Part shown: positions 34,411 to 44,988 of the stretch, in pieces
Layout: every line of letters begins with the position of its first letter
Position numbering within the stretch: position 1 is the first letter of the stretch
Source of the DNA: Cricetomys ansorgei
Lineage: Eukaryota > Chordata > Mammalia > Rodentia > Nesomyidae
Assembly (NCBI GenBank): GCA_026225945.1
Contig: JAMJFZ010000107.1
Span: 48,622,501-48,686,500 of the forward strand
Direction of reading: 5' to 3'
DNA length: 64,000 nt
Made by a program: the position numbers and the translations under genes
Notes under the pieces: generated by a model
The model's input: only the letters and a program-made list of their open reading frames with translations
The model's database searches: none
What the model was told of the DNA's origin: nothing

Positions 34411-36055
34411 CCCCACATCCAGGCCAGTGTTTGCCATTTTTGCTTTTCACATCTGTTCTGGCTGAAATAAGAAGACATCCCCAGGTAGTTTTGATTTGAC
34501 TTTTCTTGATGGCTAAGGATGTTGAACAATAAAAAGTATCCCTCTATCATTTTCATTTCATCTTTGAGAAGAGAAGAATCTCTTTAGTTTCTGGTTCCAT
34601 TCTTTTAATTTTCTTTTTCCAAATCTTTCACTTCTTGAGTTCTTCACATATGCTAGTTACCAACTGTCAGTGAGATGTATACCTGAATTTCTCTCCCATT
34701 CTGTGAGCTGTCTCTTCACTTGAGTGATGAGGGAGTCCTTTGTGGTACAGAAGAAGCCTTTTAATTTCTTGTGGTCCTAATTTTTAGTTTTTTTATTGTA
34801 ATGCATGAATGACAGGGCCCTCTTCAGAAACTACTCTACTGTGCCTGTAACTTCATACATCTGACTTTCTCTTCAATCAGATTGAGGGTATCAGGTCTTA
34901 TGTTTCAGTCCTTGATTTTTGTGCAGAGAATTAAGGATCTATTTCCACTATTCTACACGTGACTACCCAGTGTAATCATCATCATTTGTTAAAGATGCTG
35001 TCTTATTCCAGGGTGCATTTTCTGATTCTTTATGAAAGTTCAGGTGGCTAAAGTTTCTTGGATTTCTATCTGGGTTCTTAAGTCTATTCCATGGATCAAC
35101 GTATCTATTTTTTTTTTTTTTTTTTTTTTGGCAGTACCATCCTGGTTTTATTACTATAGTCTTGTAGTATAACCTGAAATCTGGTATGGTGGTACCTCCA
35201 GCAGTTTAATTGTCCAGGATTGTTTTGGCTATTCAAGATATTTTGTGTTTCCATAGAACATTTTAAATTATTTTTCCACTTTCTGTGGTAATTGCATTGA
35301 ATTTTTTTGAGGGTAATTGCATTGGATTTGTAAATTGCTTTTGGAAGAATGACTACTCTCACAATAATCTTACAAATATACAAGCATGAGATACATTTCT
35401 ATTTTCTGGTATGTTAATTTCTTTTCTCAATACCTTAATGTTTTCATTTTATAAGTCTTCCTTTATAAGTCTTTTATAAGTCTTAGATGCACTTTACAAG
35501 GTAATGCTAATGGAATTGTCTCTCTGAGTTCTCTCTCATTATGTTTGTCATTTGTATATGGGGGCAGGGGCTACAGATTTTGGGGTAGTTTGTGTCCTGA
35601 TGCATTGCTCAAAGTTTTTTTTTGTTTTTTTTTAAATCAGAGGTATGGGTTCTATGGTAATCTTTAGGGTCTTTTATGTATTCAATCTTTCCTATATTTG
35701 TATCCTCTTTTCTCCTTTTTTGGTCTTACTGAAATAAGACTTCATGTGCTGTATTGAACAGGAGGCAGGAATGGTGGACTACTAGTCTTGTCAGTGTTGG
35801 CACTGGAAATGCTTTGCATTTTTCTCTAATTCAAGTGATGTTGGCTACACACTTGCTATATATTGCCTTTATTCTGTTGAGATATATATTTTGTATCCCT
35901 AGACTCTCTAGGACATCTCTCATAAAGGGATGTTGCAATTTGCCAATGGCCTTTTCTAAATCTAATGAGATGATCAGCTAGTTTCTGTTCTTCGGTCTAT
36001 TTATGTGATGGCTGTTTATTGATTTATGTGGAACCATCCTGCATCTTCTTCACAG

Positions 36056-36798
36056 CAAGACAATTCTGAGTTAATGAAACAAAAGGAAAATCCTCATCAG
36101 TTTCTTAGAAGCAGAGTTTGTTCTGTGCCCTCCTGACCTCAAAACCCATATCATAAATGCACGCTGCATCCTCAAACATTACTGCTAACAGGGAACTAAG
36201 TAAGAGAGTTAAGATGTAATGCTGTCGTCTGTTCTCATGAATTCGGGTTGCTGCAGGCTTGATTAAAGTATTTGTTTGGTTGCTATAAACCTGTTTTCTA
36301 AACTTCCCATGAAACTGATACCAGCAGTTTTGTTAATTTTTCCGATGTTTCTATGGGGGAGTGTGTACCTTTGAGTTTCCTACACTTCTATCATACATAC
36401 CATCCACTGGGTAGTATACCAACAACTAGGAATACTACAATTTTCCTATCTTACTCTAATTGTTTTTAAAACACTATTAGATTCTTTGGCTATATGATGA
36501 AATATATGCATTGTTTCTAGTATGTTTACAAAAGGAATGTGAGAAAGTTCACAGATAACTTCCAGATTCCCTATAGAATTCATGAAGACCTGTTAAGTGT
36601 TGTGTACTTTTGCCTTTAAGTATGACTATTTATAATGCCCACTTTTCCCCAACCATTATTATTATTAGTGTTATTAGATTTATTATTGATCTGATAGTTT
36701 TGGTTTGCTGACATATGAAAAGCACTTTTAGTATTTTAAATTTAGTGATCTATGTGGATGTTGAGGACCATCAAGACTCTGCCTATCGAAATATTTGT
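36056..36798. other. No feature recognised
   Basis: Single-copy-looking AT-rich sequence. No coding or repeat signature. Confidence 0.5.
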
Positions 36799-36806
36799 GT
36801 CTAGGT

Positions 36807-37026
36807 GAGTGGTTCTCAGTCTTCCTAATGCAGAAACCCTTTACAGTTCCTCATATTATGGTGACCCAAGCCATAAAATTATTTTTGGTGCTATTTCATA
36901 ACTGTAATTTTGCTACTACTATGAATCATAATGTAAATATGTGATATGCAGATGGTCTTAGGTGATCCCTGTGTAAGGATCATTCCACCTCCAAAGGTAT
37001 CGCAACCCACAGGTTGAGAACCATTG
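36807..37026 (+). mobile_element. URR1 (hAT-Charlie) DNA transposon with target duplication
   Basis: AGTGGTTCTCAGTCTTCCTA at the start and CCCACAGGTTGAGAACCATT with G at the end. Flanks GTCTAGGT (36799-36806) and GTCTAGAT (37027-37034) match at 7 of 8 positions, a clear hAT-type 8-bp target duplication. Confidence 0.94.
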
Positions 37027-37445
37027 GTCTAGATGGTCTGGCTAGTGTGTTTGCCCCTATGGCCAACCCTTCTTGAAATACAATGTATAATGTGTCTTAT
37101 CTTAAAACATGAGTACATGTATCTTCAAGAATCAAAACAAGAATATGTGTTAAGCTCTCTGGTTACAGGCAGATCTAATTTTCTCAAATTACCATGCCTG
37201 TTGAAGTATAACTGATGAGAATTATTACTTTATATGTAAGAGAAATTTATGGTTAGCAGACATTATGCAAAGAGCACTGTGCTGAAGATTGCAATAAGTT
37301 TAGCAGCAGATGTCATTATAAAATGAAACTCCCTTGAAAGGGGATTTTTCTCTCAAAGGAGTAGTTTTTAAAATCTTCAGGGGAGAGTGTCAAATGTATG
37401 GTGAATCTTAATGGAATTTTTCAGTACAGTGAACACAGGTTAACA

Positions 37446-37560
37446 GTGACAGACCCCCTGGAACTGGAGTTATTGGTGGTTGTAAGTCACCTGATGTGGG
37501 TGAAACCAAACCTGGGTCCTTTGGAAGAGCAGAAAGCACTAACTGCTGAGCCATCTCTTT
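37446..37560 (-). mobile_element. B3-family SINE fragment
   Basis: CCTGGAACTGGAGTTATTGG, TTGTAAGTCACCTGATGTGG, GTCCTTTGGAAGAGCAGAAA and CTAACTGCTGAGCCATCTCT. Confidence 0.85.
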
Positions 37561-37599
37561 TGTAGCAACTATAACTTCATGTTATGAAATTATGAAAAA

Positions 37600-37711
37600 T
37601 ATTAATGAAATTTATTTTTTGTTACGGTCTGTTTGGGTATGTGCACACAAGTACGGGTGCTGGGACAGCCAGAGGCACTGGGCTCCCTTGGAGCTGGAGT
37701 TACAGCCCTTG
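37600..37711 (-). mobile_element. B3-family SINE fragment, diverged
   Basis: GGGACAGCCAGAGGCACTGG and CTTGGAGCTGGAGTTACAGC resemble the 3' half of B3 in reverse. Confidence 0.55.
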
Positions 37712-38449
37712 GAAAAACATAACTAACTTATTTTTGATATTAAGGAAATTACAAAATGTTGCCTGGAAAAACTCCTATTAATGTAGGATAAAGAAATACC
37801 TACTCCCAACCTCCATCACACAGGCTGAGGATGACCTAGCTGTGTTCTTGGATATAAACTATTAAGCTTAGAGCTTAATAGTTGACATGTTTTGTCAACA
37901 TCATTTAATTATCTGCATATTAACCAGAAGATAATTCTGAGGTTTAGTGAACAACAAATTATTATTTGTAAAGTTTGGCAATGAATTCTATTTGCATTCT
38001 CTTAAACTTGGAGTCAATTACGTTTGGGGACTATGGAAATATTACATGGAAACCTAGGGATAGGAATCAAACATATAATTATGCTGACCTTTTCCGTAAA
38101 TTTTATCTCAATACTGAATTTATTAAATATGTGAATTAAACTAAGGGAATGATGCTTTAATATCAGAGTTCAGCATATATGACAATGTTAATATAGTTCT
38201 AAATTAATAAGTAATTTAAGAGAAAATTATGTTTTAAAAAGATAACATGACTACACATTCTCCTAAGATACAGCTGGATAAATATACCCAACAAAGCTTT
38301 TGTATTTCCCACTATCAAAGAAATTCGTAAGTACAAAACAAGTAAACTCAGTAGATATACACCCTGTTCCTGTTCGTGACTGTACAACTGGGATCACCAG
38401 TGACAAATCATTCCACAGGTGTGCTATTCAGATCTCAATGAAAACCAGG
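37712..38449. other. No feature recognised
   Basis: AT-rich sequence downstream of Tusc3. No element or coding pattern identified. Confidence 0.5.
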
Positions 38450-38690
38450 TAATATGTCTTCTTCCTTCTACTTGGTGGCCTCATCCAACCTTGATGTAGG
38501 GGCTTGTGCCCAGCCTTGCTTCATCTTATTAAGCCCTGTTCAATTGGTAACCCTGGGAGGTCTGCATTATTCTGAGGGGAAGTAGAGAGAGGATGTCGGG
38601 GAGATCAGGGAGAGCTGAGAGGAATGGAGGGAGGAGAGAATGTATTGTATGAGAGAAGAAAATAATAAATAAAATAAATGCAAAACAAAA
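38450..38690 (+). mobile_element. LINE (L1/Lx-type) 3' end, G-rich UTR and A-rich tail
   Basis: AAGCCCTGTTCAATTGGTAA, CCCTGGGAGGTCTGCATT, GGAATGGAGGGAGGAGAGAA and an AATAATAAATAAAATAAAT tail, matching the copy at 4220-4565 in order and strand. Confidence 0.65.
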
Positions 38691-39139
38691 GGAAAATGAC
38701 CATAGTAGATTAGGTTTGATTGCCTAAGTCAGAATCTGTGAATGACACTTCAGAGGATGGAGAACTGGTAATGACAGTCACAATGTGCTGGTTCTATCGC
38801 TTGATCCCATTTGTGGTATGGTATCATAGTGCAGTTTGAATATTAGGTTCCGCAAAGCTTCTTGGTCTAGGTCAAGGATTTGAATTGGCATTAATATTAG
38901 CTAGCTCTTGGTCCTCTATACATCATGATCTAATTGTGAATAAGAACAACAAAACACTTTTGTAACAGTGCACGTCCTTTATAAGTGAAACTGCAGTAAT
39001 AATAATTGTCCACATGACACATTTTCATGCATATGCTCTATCCTTGTACAGTACTAATAATTCTTTTACATACATTCCATGGATTTCTTTACTAACATTT
39101 GGTTTCCTTACTAATGAGCAAACACAGTTCTAAAACATG
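38691..39139. other. Immediate 3' flank of Tusc3, nothing recognised
   Basis: Single-copy-looking sequence between the predicted poly(A) site and a LINE tail. No feature seen. Confidence 0.5.
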
Positions 39140-39429
39140 AATTCATAGTTATACTGTCATTTATTTCGCTTCTGTGGCATATAATGAGAATACATAAAAA
39201 CACTCTGATGTTCCATTGCGGATTACTGAATGTTACATATCCATTTCTATAAAGTATTTTTTTAGGAAAATCCACAGTTTAAAAAAAATTATACAAGAAT
39301 AAGCTAGCATATCACAATCAACAAAGAACAAACTTAAGAATTTCAAATAATATAATGCCAGGAACAACTTCTCTTCACAGTAAACACTCACTTTATGCAA
39401 ATCCCACTTGGCTTCATTTAATTAAAAAG
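39140..39429 (-). CDS. Tusc3: Tusc3 terminal exon, FLIK tail and 3' UTR
   Basis: A long T-rich tract ending CTTTTTCAG (39430-39432 is CAG) is followed by C, which completes Ser, then TTT TTA ATT AAA TGA. This is the FLIK tail of the shorter known isoform (347 residues in human), with the stop at 39416-39414. Everything below 39414 is 3' UTR. An AATAAA lies at 39165-39160, about 250 nt after the stop, with GT-rich sequence just beyond, so cleavage is expected near 39140. The coding part is only 39414-39429. In transcripts that include the 44925-44988 exon, the whole of this exon is probably untranslated. The 3' end position is inferred from the signal alone. Confidence 0.92.
39160..39165 (-). 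terminator. Tusc3: Probable Tusc3 poly(A) signal
   Basis: This is a canonical AATAAA on the minus strand (TTTATT on plus). It is the first one downstream of the terminal exon's stop codon and is followed by a GT-rich stretch around 39105-39135. Its use is inferred, not shown. Confidence 0.7.
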
Positions 39430-40496
39430 CTGAAAAAGAAAAAAAAAATTACTGCATACTGAGCAAAAGAAACCACAACAAGCTATTTATTCCATTCTAA
39501 ATTAGCTCACACAAATGTAACAAAAGTACCATAATTATATTCAGCTAATTGAAACTTTGCTACTAGGGTCTGATTTTGAAACAAGTTCCTGTAATGGTGT
39601 CAGGCTTACAGTGAGTACTGGGTCAAAGGTGACACCATATGTGCTAAGTGAGCAACAGCAAAATTGGCATTTAAGATGGAGATTTAGGGGAGCTACTGGG
39701 AATGGACTGAAATAATACCTGAGTTTTAATTTCTTAAAGAAATTTTACACTTACTGAATTTAAAATTCATTAGCTTTTATAAAATAGTAATTACTTGCAA
39801 CCTTGCAAACAAGCTACTTTTAAACTAAATATTACAACAAAAATAATGGTTATTGTAGTTGAGGAGATGTTGAAAAGTTCAAGCTAGTAAATTTAATATT
39901 TTGATATTTACATTGTATCCTCATTATGTATTTTTGTCTTTTTGAACCTTTGTTTCCTTATTAGTGTAAGGAACACTTATGGATGATCCAAAGTTCTTCC
40001 TAATACGAATAAATTTATATAAATGCTTCATACAACTTTTTAGAAACATATAAAACTTATGTACATATACTTCTTTTGCATATGCAAATAAAACTGTATA
40101 TTGCATAGCTGTTTTTATAAGATTGTTAGAGATATAAAGTATGTGCTGGTACCAGGATGCAATCAGACACTGCTTTTATTTGGGGGGATAGCATGTGATG
40201 ATTAGGGTAGATAAGTGTCACCTTCACAAGGAAGGTGATTAGTCAACTTGTGGGTACAAGCTGCACTTACTGCTCCACTCACACAAACCTCAACAGCACC
40301 TGGCAAGGCAGAGGGGTGTGCTGTGCGCATGCACTGACTGGCATCCTGTCCTCACTTACAGGCTTGTTCTGAGGGTAAAGCTAACTTGAAGAATGAAGGT
40401 CAGGCAAGAGAACCCTTCATCAAATATTGTGTGTGTGTAATAAATAAGCATGTGGGTATGGCGGTCAGAGTCTGCTGTCTTCCTTTTTAACTGTCT

Positions 40497-40679
40497 TAGT
40501 TTATTGAGACAGTCACTCACTGAACCTGAAGACAATCAGCTCAGCTGGTGGGCTCTGCTCCGCAGTGATGGAATTACAGGTGCATACCACCATGCTTGGC
40601 TTTGTATGTGAGTGCTGGGAGCAGAGCTCAGGTCCCTTTGATGGTGTGCTGGCTAGCACTTACCCTTATCCCCAGCCCA
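40497..40679 (-). mobile_element. B4 SINE
   Basis: GAATTACAGGTGCATACCAC, CATGCTTGGCTTTGTATGTG, GCAGAGCTCAGGTCCCTTTG and CTTACCCTTATCCCCAGCCC, the reverse of the dimeric B4 (B1-like part plus ID-like part). Confidence 0.78.
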
Positions 40680-40831
40680 ACACAACTCAGACTTTGATTA
40701 GAGTTGAACAGGTGGGACCTTGAATCTAAGAATTTGTAAGTTAAGTGTGCTCTCTCTATTCTTCCCTCTCCTCCCATGTCTCTGTGTATAGAAGCCAGAG
40801 AACAGTTTTGGCATTCTTGAGGCACTGTACA

Positions 40832-41136
40832 CTTTTTTTTTTTTTTTTGGCCCAGAACTCACAAACAGCTAAATGAGGCTGGCTGGGTAGAGTGCTTCAC
40901 AGATCTGCTTTTTCTCTACTATCCCACCAATGCCTTTCCACAGCTGACTGGTCCTACTACCCACTTTGCCCCTGTCCCCTAGACAGGGCTGTCACTGGCG
41001 AGGAGTCTGCATATTCAATTCACTGGGATTAGAAGTGCACACTACCATGTCCTCATTTGTTTACATGGGCTCTAGGGCTCAAACTCATGTCCTTTTCACT
41101 TGTGAGACAAACAATTTCCCAACCAAGCCATCTCTT
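40832..41136 (-). mobile_element. B4-like SINE, diverged
   Basis: A T-run head, ACTGGGATTAGAAGTGCACA, GGGCTCAAACTCATGTCCTT and CAACCAAGCCATCTC. It is expanded by unrelated sequence in the middle. Confidence 0.55.
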
Positions 41137-41337
41137 TTTGTTTTGCTTTTAAAGAAGTGATCAGAAGACTTTAAGATATAGAGTAGCTATGTTAACATTT
41201 TATAAAAATACACCTCTATAAAGCAAAAACAGTTAATAAGATTCTTTATCTTTTTGTGCCTTTTTAGAACTAGAAAAGTTACAAAAACATTACTGCCATA
41301 TTTCCAGAGTAAAAGGAACTTTGATTATATTCTTTAT

Positions 41338-41531
41338 CTTATATTTATTTTGTGAGCATTTTGATTACATGTATGTCTTTGTATCTTGTATATGCCCAGT
41401 ACTTGAGGAGGCCAGAACAGGGTTTCTGGGTCTGGTGATAAAGTTGTAAGTGGCAATGTTGCTGGGAATTGAACCTGGGCCTCTGGAAGAGTAGCCAGTG
41501 CTCATAACTGCTGAGCCATCTCTCCAGTCCC
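41338..41531 (-). mobile_element. B3 SINE
   Basis: GAGGAGGCCAGAACAGGGTT, GCTGGGAATTGAACCTGGGC, GAAGAGTAGCCAGTGCTCAT and ACTGCTGAGCCATCTCTCCA. Confidence 0.92.
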
Positions 41532-41841
41532 CTGTGATTGATTAAATTCTTAATGAAAAAATTGACTGATGATTCAAAGATGCTATCTTTCACTTTGGGA
41601 TTTTTTTTTTTCCAAACTGAAATGTTCAGTAATTATTTAATTTTTTTTACAATGATCATGTATATATGTCACTATGAAGTGACCAGTGCAATCAAACTGA
41701 TCATTTATTAAATGTTTTATACTAAATGCTAAATCTAGTAAGTAAAGTATTTGCTCTTTTTCTACATTTGAAATATTCATTTACATTTACATAAAATCTA
41801 TAAAATGGTATTAGCATATTGTTCAAATATTGGAAAAACTT

Positions 41842-42060
41842 GGGGCTGGAGAGAGGCTCAGCAGATAAGAATACTTGCTATTTTTGTAAGAGGACCTGTG
41901 TTTGGGTCCCAGCAACCATATGGTGGCTCACAGCCATTTGTACCTCAAGGGGTTTCATGTCCTCTTCTGGCCTCCATGGTTACCAGGCATCAATGTTGTG
42001 CACATACGTACATGTAGACAAACACTCACACACATAAAAGAAATACATCTCTAAAAAAAA
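41842..42060 (+). mobile_element. B2/B3 SINE
   Basis: GGGGCTGGAGAGAGGCTCAG, GAGGACCTGTGTTTGGGTCC, CAGCAACCATATGGTGGCTC, CCTCTTCTGGCCTCCATGG and an A-rich tail. Confidence 0.93.
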
Positions 42061-44874
42061 TGTTTCTTAGAAAAGTGCCTTCTCTGGGTTATAACTTAGA
42101 ACTTCATGTTTTACTTTCATTATATAAAGGTATGCTCTAATGTGACTGTTTCATACTGATAGCAACAGTCCATGGCTAGTCTTATTTCTATCTAGTTTGA
42201 TCTGGTGTATCTTCTCTTTTTTTCTGTGCCTAAATAATGTTGATGTATTGTCAAACAGTTAACAGTTCTTTTACACTTATACTTTGAGTAGTGCTTGTAT
42301 ATTTATCATAAAGCTGTATAGAGGTTTTTACACTGTAACGTAAACCTAAGTTACCAAACCCTGCACATACTTCTCTTATTTGTCTTCTGTAGCGTTGTTA
42401 GTTTTCTGAAGGAGCAAGAAGCTGCCTTGGGTGCCGCCTCGTGTCCTGTTGTGCCCACTGTATTCTCCATCAGGAACAGATTTCACTGTGGTTACGGGGT
42501 TGTGTATATTCATAGTGTTGACTCCTGGCTGGCTGGTACTGACGTGAACACACACCCTGTCAACTCAGTTAACAGTCTGAGCTGGAAGCTGCTGAGCAAA
42601 GGAGTGAACTATTCTCATAAAGACTGAATAGCCGGTGGGACCTACACAGATACCCTCAAACACTTCCTTTCACCTCAGGTATGTAGCTATGTTCTTGCTG
42701 TCTCCGCAGCTTTACTGCTCATAAGGGACGCTGAAGAATACTAGTTTATAATGCAGCATGCGATAACCTCAAACACTTCTTTGTTTACATTGGCTCTTTT
42801 CTTCAAATCTAGGATTCAGGAAAAAAAAAAAAAGTTGCCCTTGACTTCCCAAGGGTGATATTCCAGAAGTACACTAGCAAGCTTAAATTACTTAAAATTC
42901 AAATAACACTCTGTAGAACATGATTCAAATTTTCTCAAATTATAGCCCCTCCCCAGAATCACTTTTAAGCAGCAGTCAGCGAAGTGCTATTGATCATCAA
43001 CACCTGGCACAGAAGGGTGCTACAGGCAGTGGAACGACAAGCCACGGTCCTTACACTTTTCTCTAGAGAGAAAGTCCTGGGTATATAGAGTATCATTAAA
43101 TGGTAGCAGTAAGAAAAGAAGTGTGAGGACTCTAGTCTTGTCTTTTAAACAGCATAGGACGAGGGTATGGACTGAGTACAAGGAAACTATAATTCCCAAC
43201 TCCCATGTCCAAAAGAAACTGAAAATCAGGGGAAGTGGGAAAAAAAAACCCACGTCATTTTGGATGAAGAGGCGACGCTGACTTGGGGAATGTAGAAGAT
43301 GAGCTGCTCAGGTAATTATTCAGTTCTGGAGCTCAGGGGAAATATAAGTGGTGCTGAGATCACCAAAAAGGAAAAGCAGCTGCCTGAGTGCCATGTCACA
43401 ACATCTAGCTGGAACATGAAGCTGGAAAGGAACAGTTAGAACAGTCATGGGATGACCGTTCATCCGGAGAGTTAGTTTCTCTCTGCGTTGTCTGAAATCC
43501 TGGGAAACAGTGGCTCATAGTGACCCACTGTTCCTCTTGGTTTTCAGTTCTCTTCTTCCTGGATGTCTTGAAAATTAAGGATGTGCACAGTGCTTTGGAC
43601 AAGTACATTTTGCCCAATTGGGAGCTGGTTAAGTACAGAGATCTTTGACTACATGTAATTTTTTTTGTTCACTACTTTCCATGTTCTCAAACAAAGGGGA
43701 AAGTCAAGGAGCTGTGGTGGCCAAGGCAGACTCTCATGTGGGAAAGGAGGAGCCCTCAGGTTTCTCATCCAAAATGCTCAAGGGAAGAAGGATCTCACAT
43801 CTTTACTAAGTACGAGATGAGTTGGATTTTCTTCTTCGTCAAGACTGGCAATGAACTTGTGCAATTCCTGCTTCCACTTTCCAAGTGCAAGTGTGTACCA
43901 CAACTGAACACTAGTTGATCTTTTACTCCTTGTAGTTAGTGTTTCCCTGACTCACAAGTCTAATAATGAATAATCATCACCATTTACACGTGTTAAACAG
44001 GGATGCTAGTGAGAAGTTTATTATTGTCCTTAGCAAGATCTCATTAGTCTAATGTCCTGAGGCTCTTTCCTTACTAAAACACTATGGAACCCAGGAAAGT
44101 CTTCAGCTCTGAAACAACCTATCTTTTGAAAAGGCCTAAAGAAATTCTAGCTTCATTAGGAATAAGAAGAGAGACTCAGGGGAAGGAATTTCTCTATAGT
44201 TACAGCAGGTATACTATCAAGTTGAACAAATGGCAGGATCAGTCCTCCACACAGTTTGTACAGAGAGGCATACTTAGGAAGAATTTTGATGACATGACTA
44301 TTAAAGCCAGCATGCGTAGTAAGGAGCAGATGAAAAATACTTTACTTGGACCAACTCCTCTGCTTCCAGTGTTGCACTATGGGTGAAGCTCCTGGCAGAG
44401 TGAGGACGCTGCAGTCCACCACAGAAATAACCTTCTAGGGTACTCCTGTTCTGAGATTTGAGGGGTTAGGATATATAGTAAAGAATCCAAATACTATTCT
44501 GAAAATTTTACTTAGATCATTTTGAACCTATCTTTATATTAATATTGGATATTAAGATGTCTACTCTTAGTGGCAAAAGATTTTTTTTCTAGGTAGAATT
44601 AAATATTTCTGTCAACTGATTTACTTTTATATTCTGTAAAGTGACAGCAAAAAAAGTAAACCAAAATAGAGGGGATATGTTCGTGTATTACTATTTAAAC
44701 AACACACACTATTTGCCAAAATGTTAGTTTGGCACCAGAGACTAGGTATAATGTATTTGGAGGCCCTGTCCTTGTAGTAGCTAAGTAAAGCAGTGTCAGA
44801 CTGCAATCCGGCTCATCTCAGATCTCTAGTCATAAAATAGCATCTTACTGTAACTTAGGAGATACATTGTGGTC

Positions 44875-44880
44875 TTTATT
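44875..44880 (-). terminator. Tusc3: Alternative poly(A) signal candidate after the DLDFE stop
   Basis: An AATAAA on the minus strand lies about 90 nt past the TGA at 44970. It would allow a short terminal version of the DLDFE exon if the GC-type donor at 44924-44923 is not used. It lies inside the MIR-derived segment. Confidence 0.3.
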
Positions 44881-44924
44881 TGAAAGGTGGAGAAGACAGG
44901 CTCAGAGAAGGTGAAAAGACTTGC

Positions 44925-44988
44925 CTGAGGTTACAGAGTTTTTAAGTGCCATGGTCCAAATCAATCTTCTCACTCAAAGTCCAGATCA
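44925..44988 (-). CDS. Tusc3: Tusc3 alternative exon, DLDFE tail and stop codon, MIR-derived
   Basis: The first base completes Ser. GAT CTG GAC TTT GAG TGA follows, giving the DLDFE tail of the longer known isoform (348 residues in human), with the stop at 44972-44970. The acceptor is GGAAAG in front of 44988. A CAG|GCAAGT sequence after 44925 is a near-ideal GC-type donor. Using it makes the exon 64 nt and puts the stop about 45 nt from the exon junction, inside the usual limit for escaping nonsense-mediated decay. The transcript would then continue to the terminal exon at 39429 as 3' UTR. Alternatively, an AATAAA at 44880-44875 about 90 nt past the stop could end the transcript here. The exon sits inside a MIR SINE inserted in the opposite orientation. 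The coding part is secure; the 3' boundary is inferred. Confidence 0.88.

Larger units (their letters stand above)
31430..36055 (-). mobile_element. L1 3' UTR and ORF2 3' half, split by four later insertions
   Basis: The 3' UTR block is 31430-33060 (TCAATTTGTGCTCCACATAA, GCAGCTATTAATTGCCAATA, TTGCAGGGTTCACAGCTGGG). Then comes L1 3' sequence to 33500 (GGTATAGCTGGATTATGTG, AATTTCCATAATGGTTTC). It resumes at 34480 (GATGGCTAAGGATGTTGAAC) and continues through ORF2 C-terminal landmarks (TGGTATGGTGGTACCTCCAG, CTAATGAGATGATCAGC) to 36055, where it is 5'-truncated. Insertions are a B1, a URR1, a MaLR LTR and a short LINE 3' end. Confidence 0.82.
39430..44924 (-). other. Tusc3 last intron: contents
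   Basis: About 5.5 kb. It contains two B4-type SINEs (40497-40679 and 40832-41136), a B3 (41338-41531) and a B2 (41842-42060), listed separately. The remainder (39433-40490, 42061-44840) is unassigned. Part of 42400-42680 and 43240-43600 is slightly richer in GC and CpG than its surroundings but shows no recognisable coding pattern. Confidence 0.6.

Noticed and set aside
42387..42415. Alternative minus-strand acceptor GGCAG|CTTCTTGCTC that would also begin Ser-Phe-Leu
   Set aside because: It lacks a pyrimidine tract and reads on past Leu without the Ile-Lys-stop; the site at 39429 fits the known FLIK tail exactly and has a strong tract.
44084..44386. 100-codon plus-strand open frame in the last Tusc3 intron
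   Set aside because: Not recognised as any protein; no supporting splice sites or conservation evidence available.
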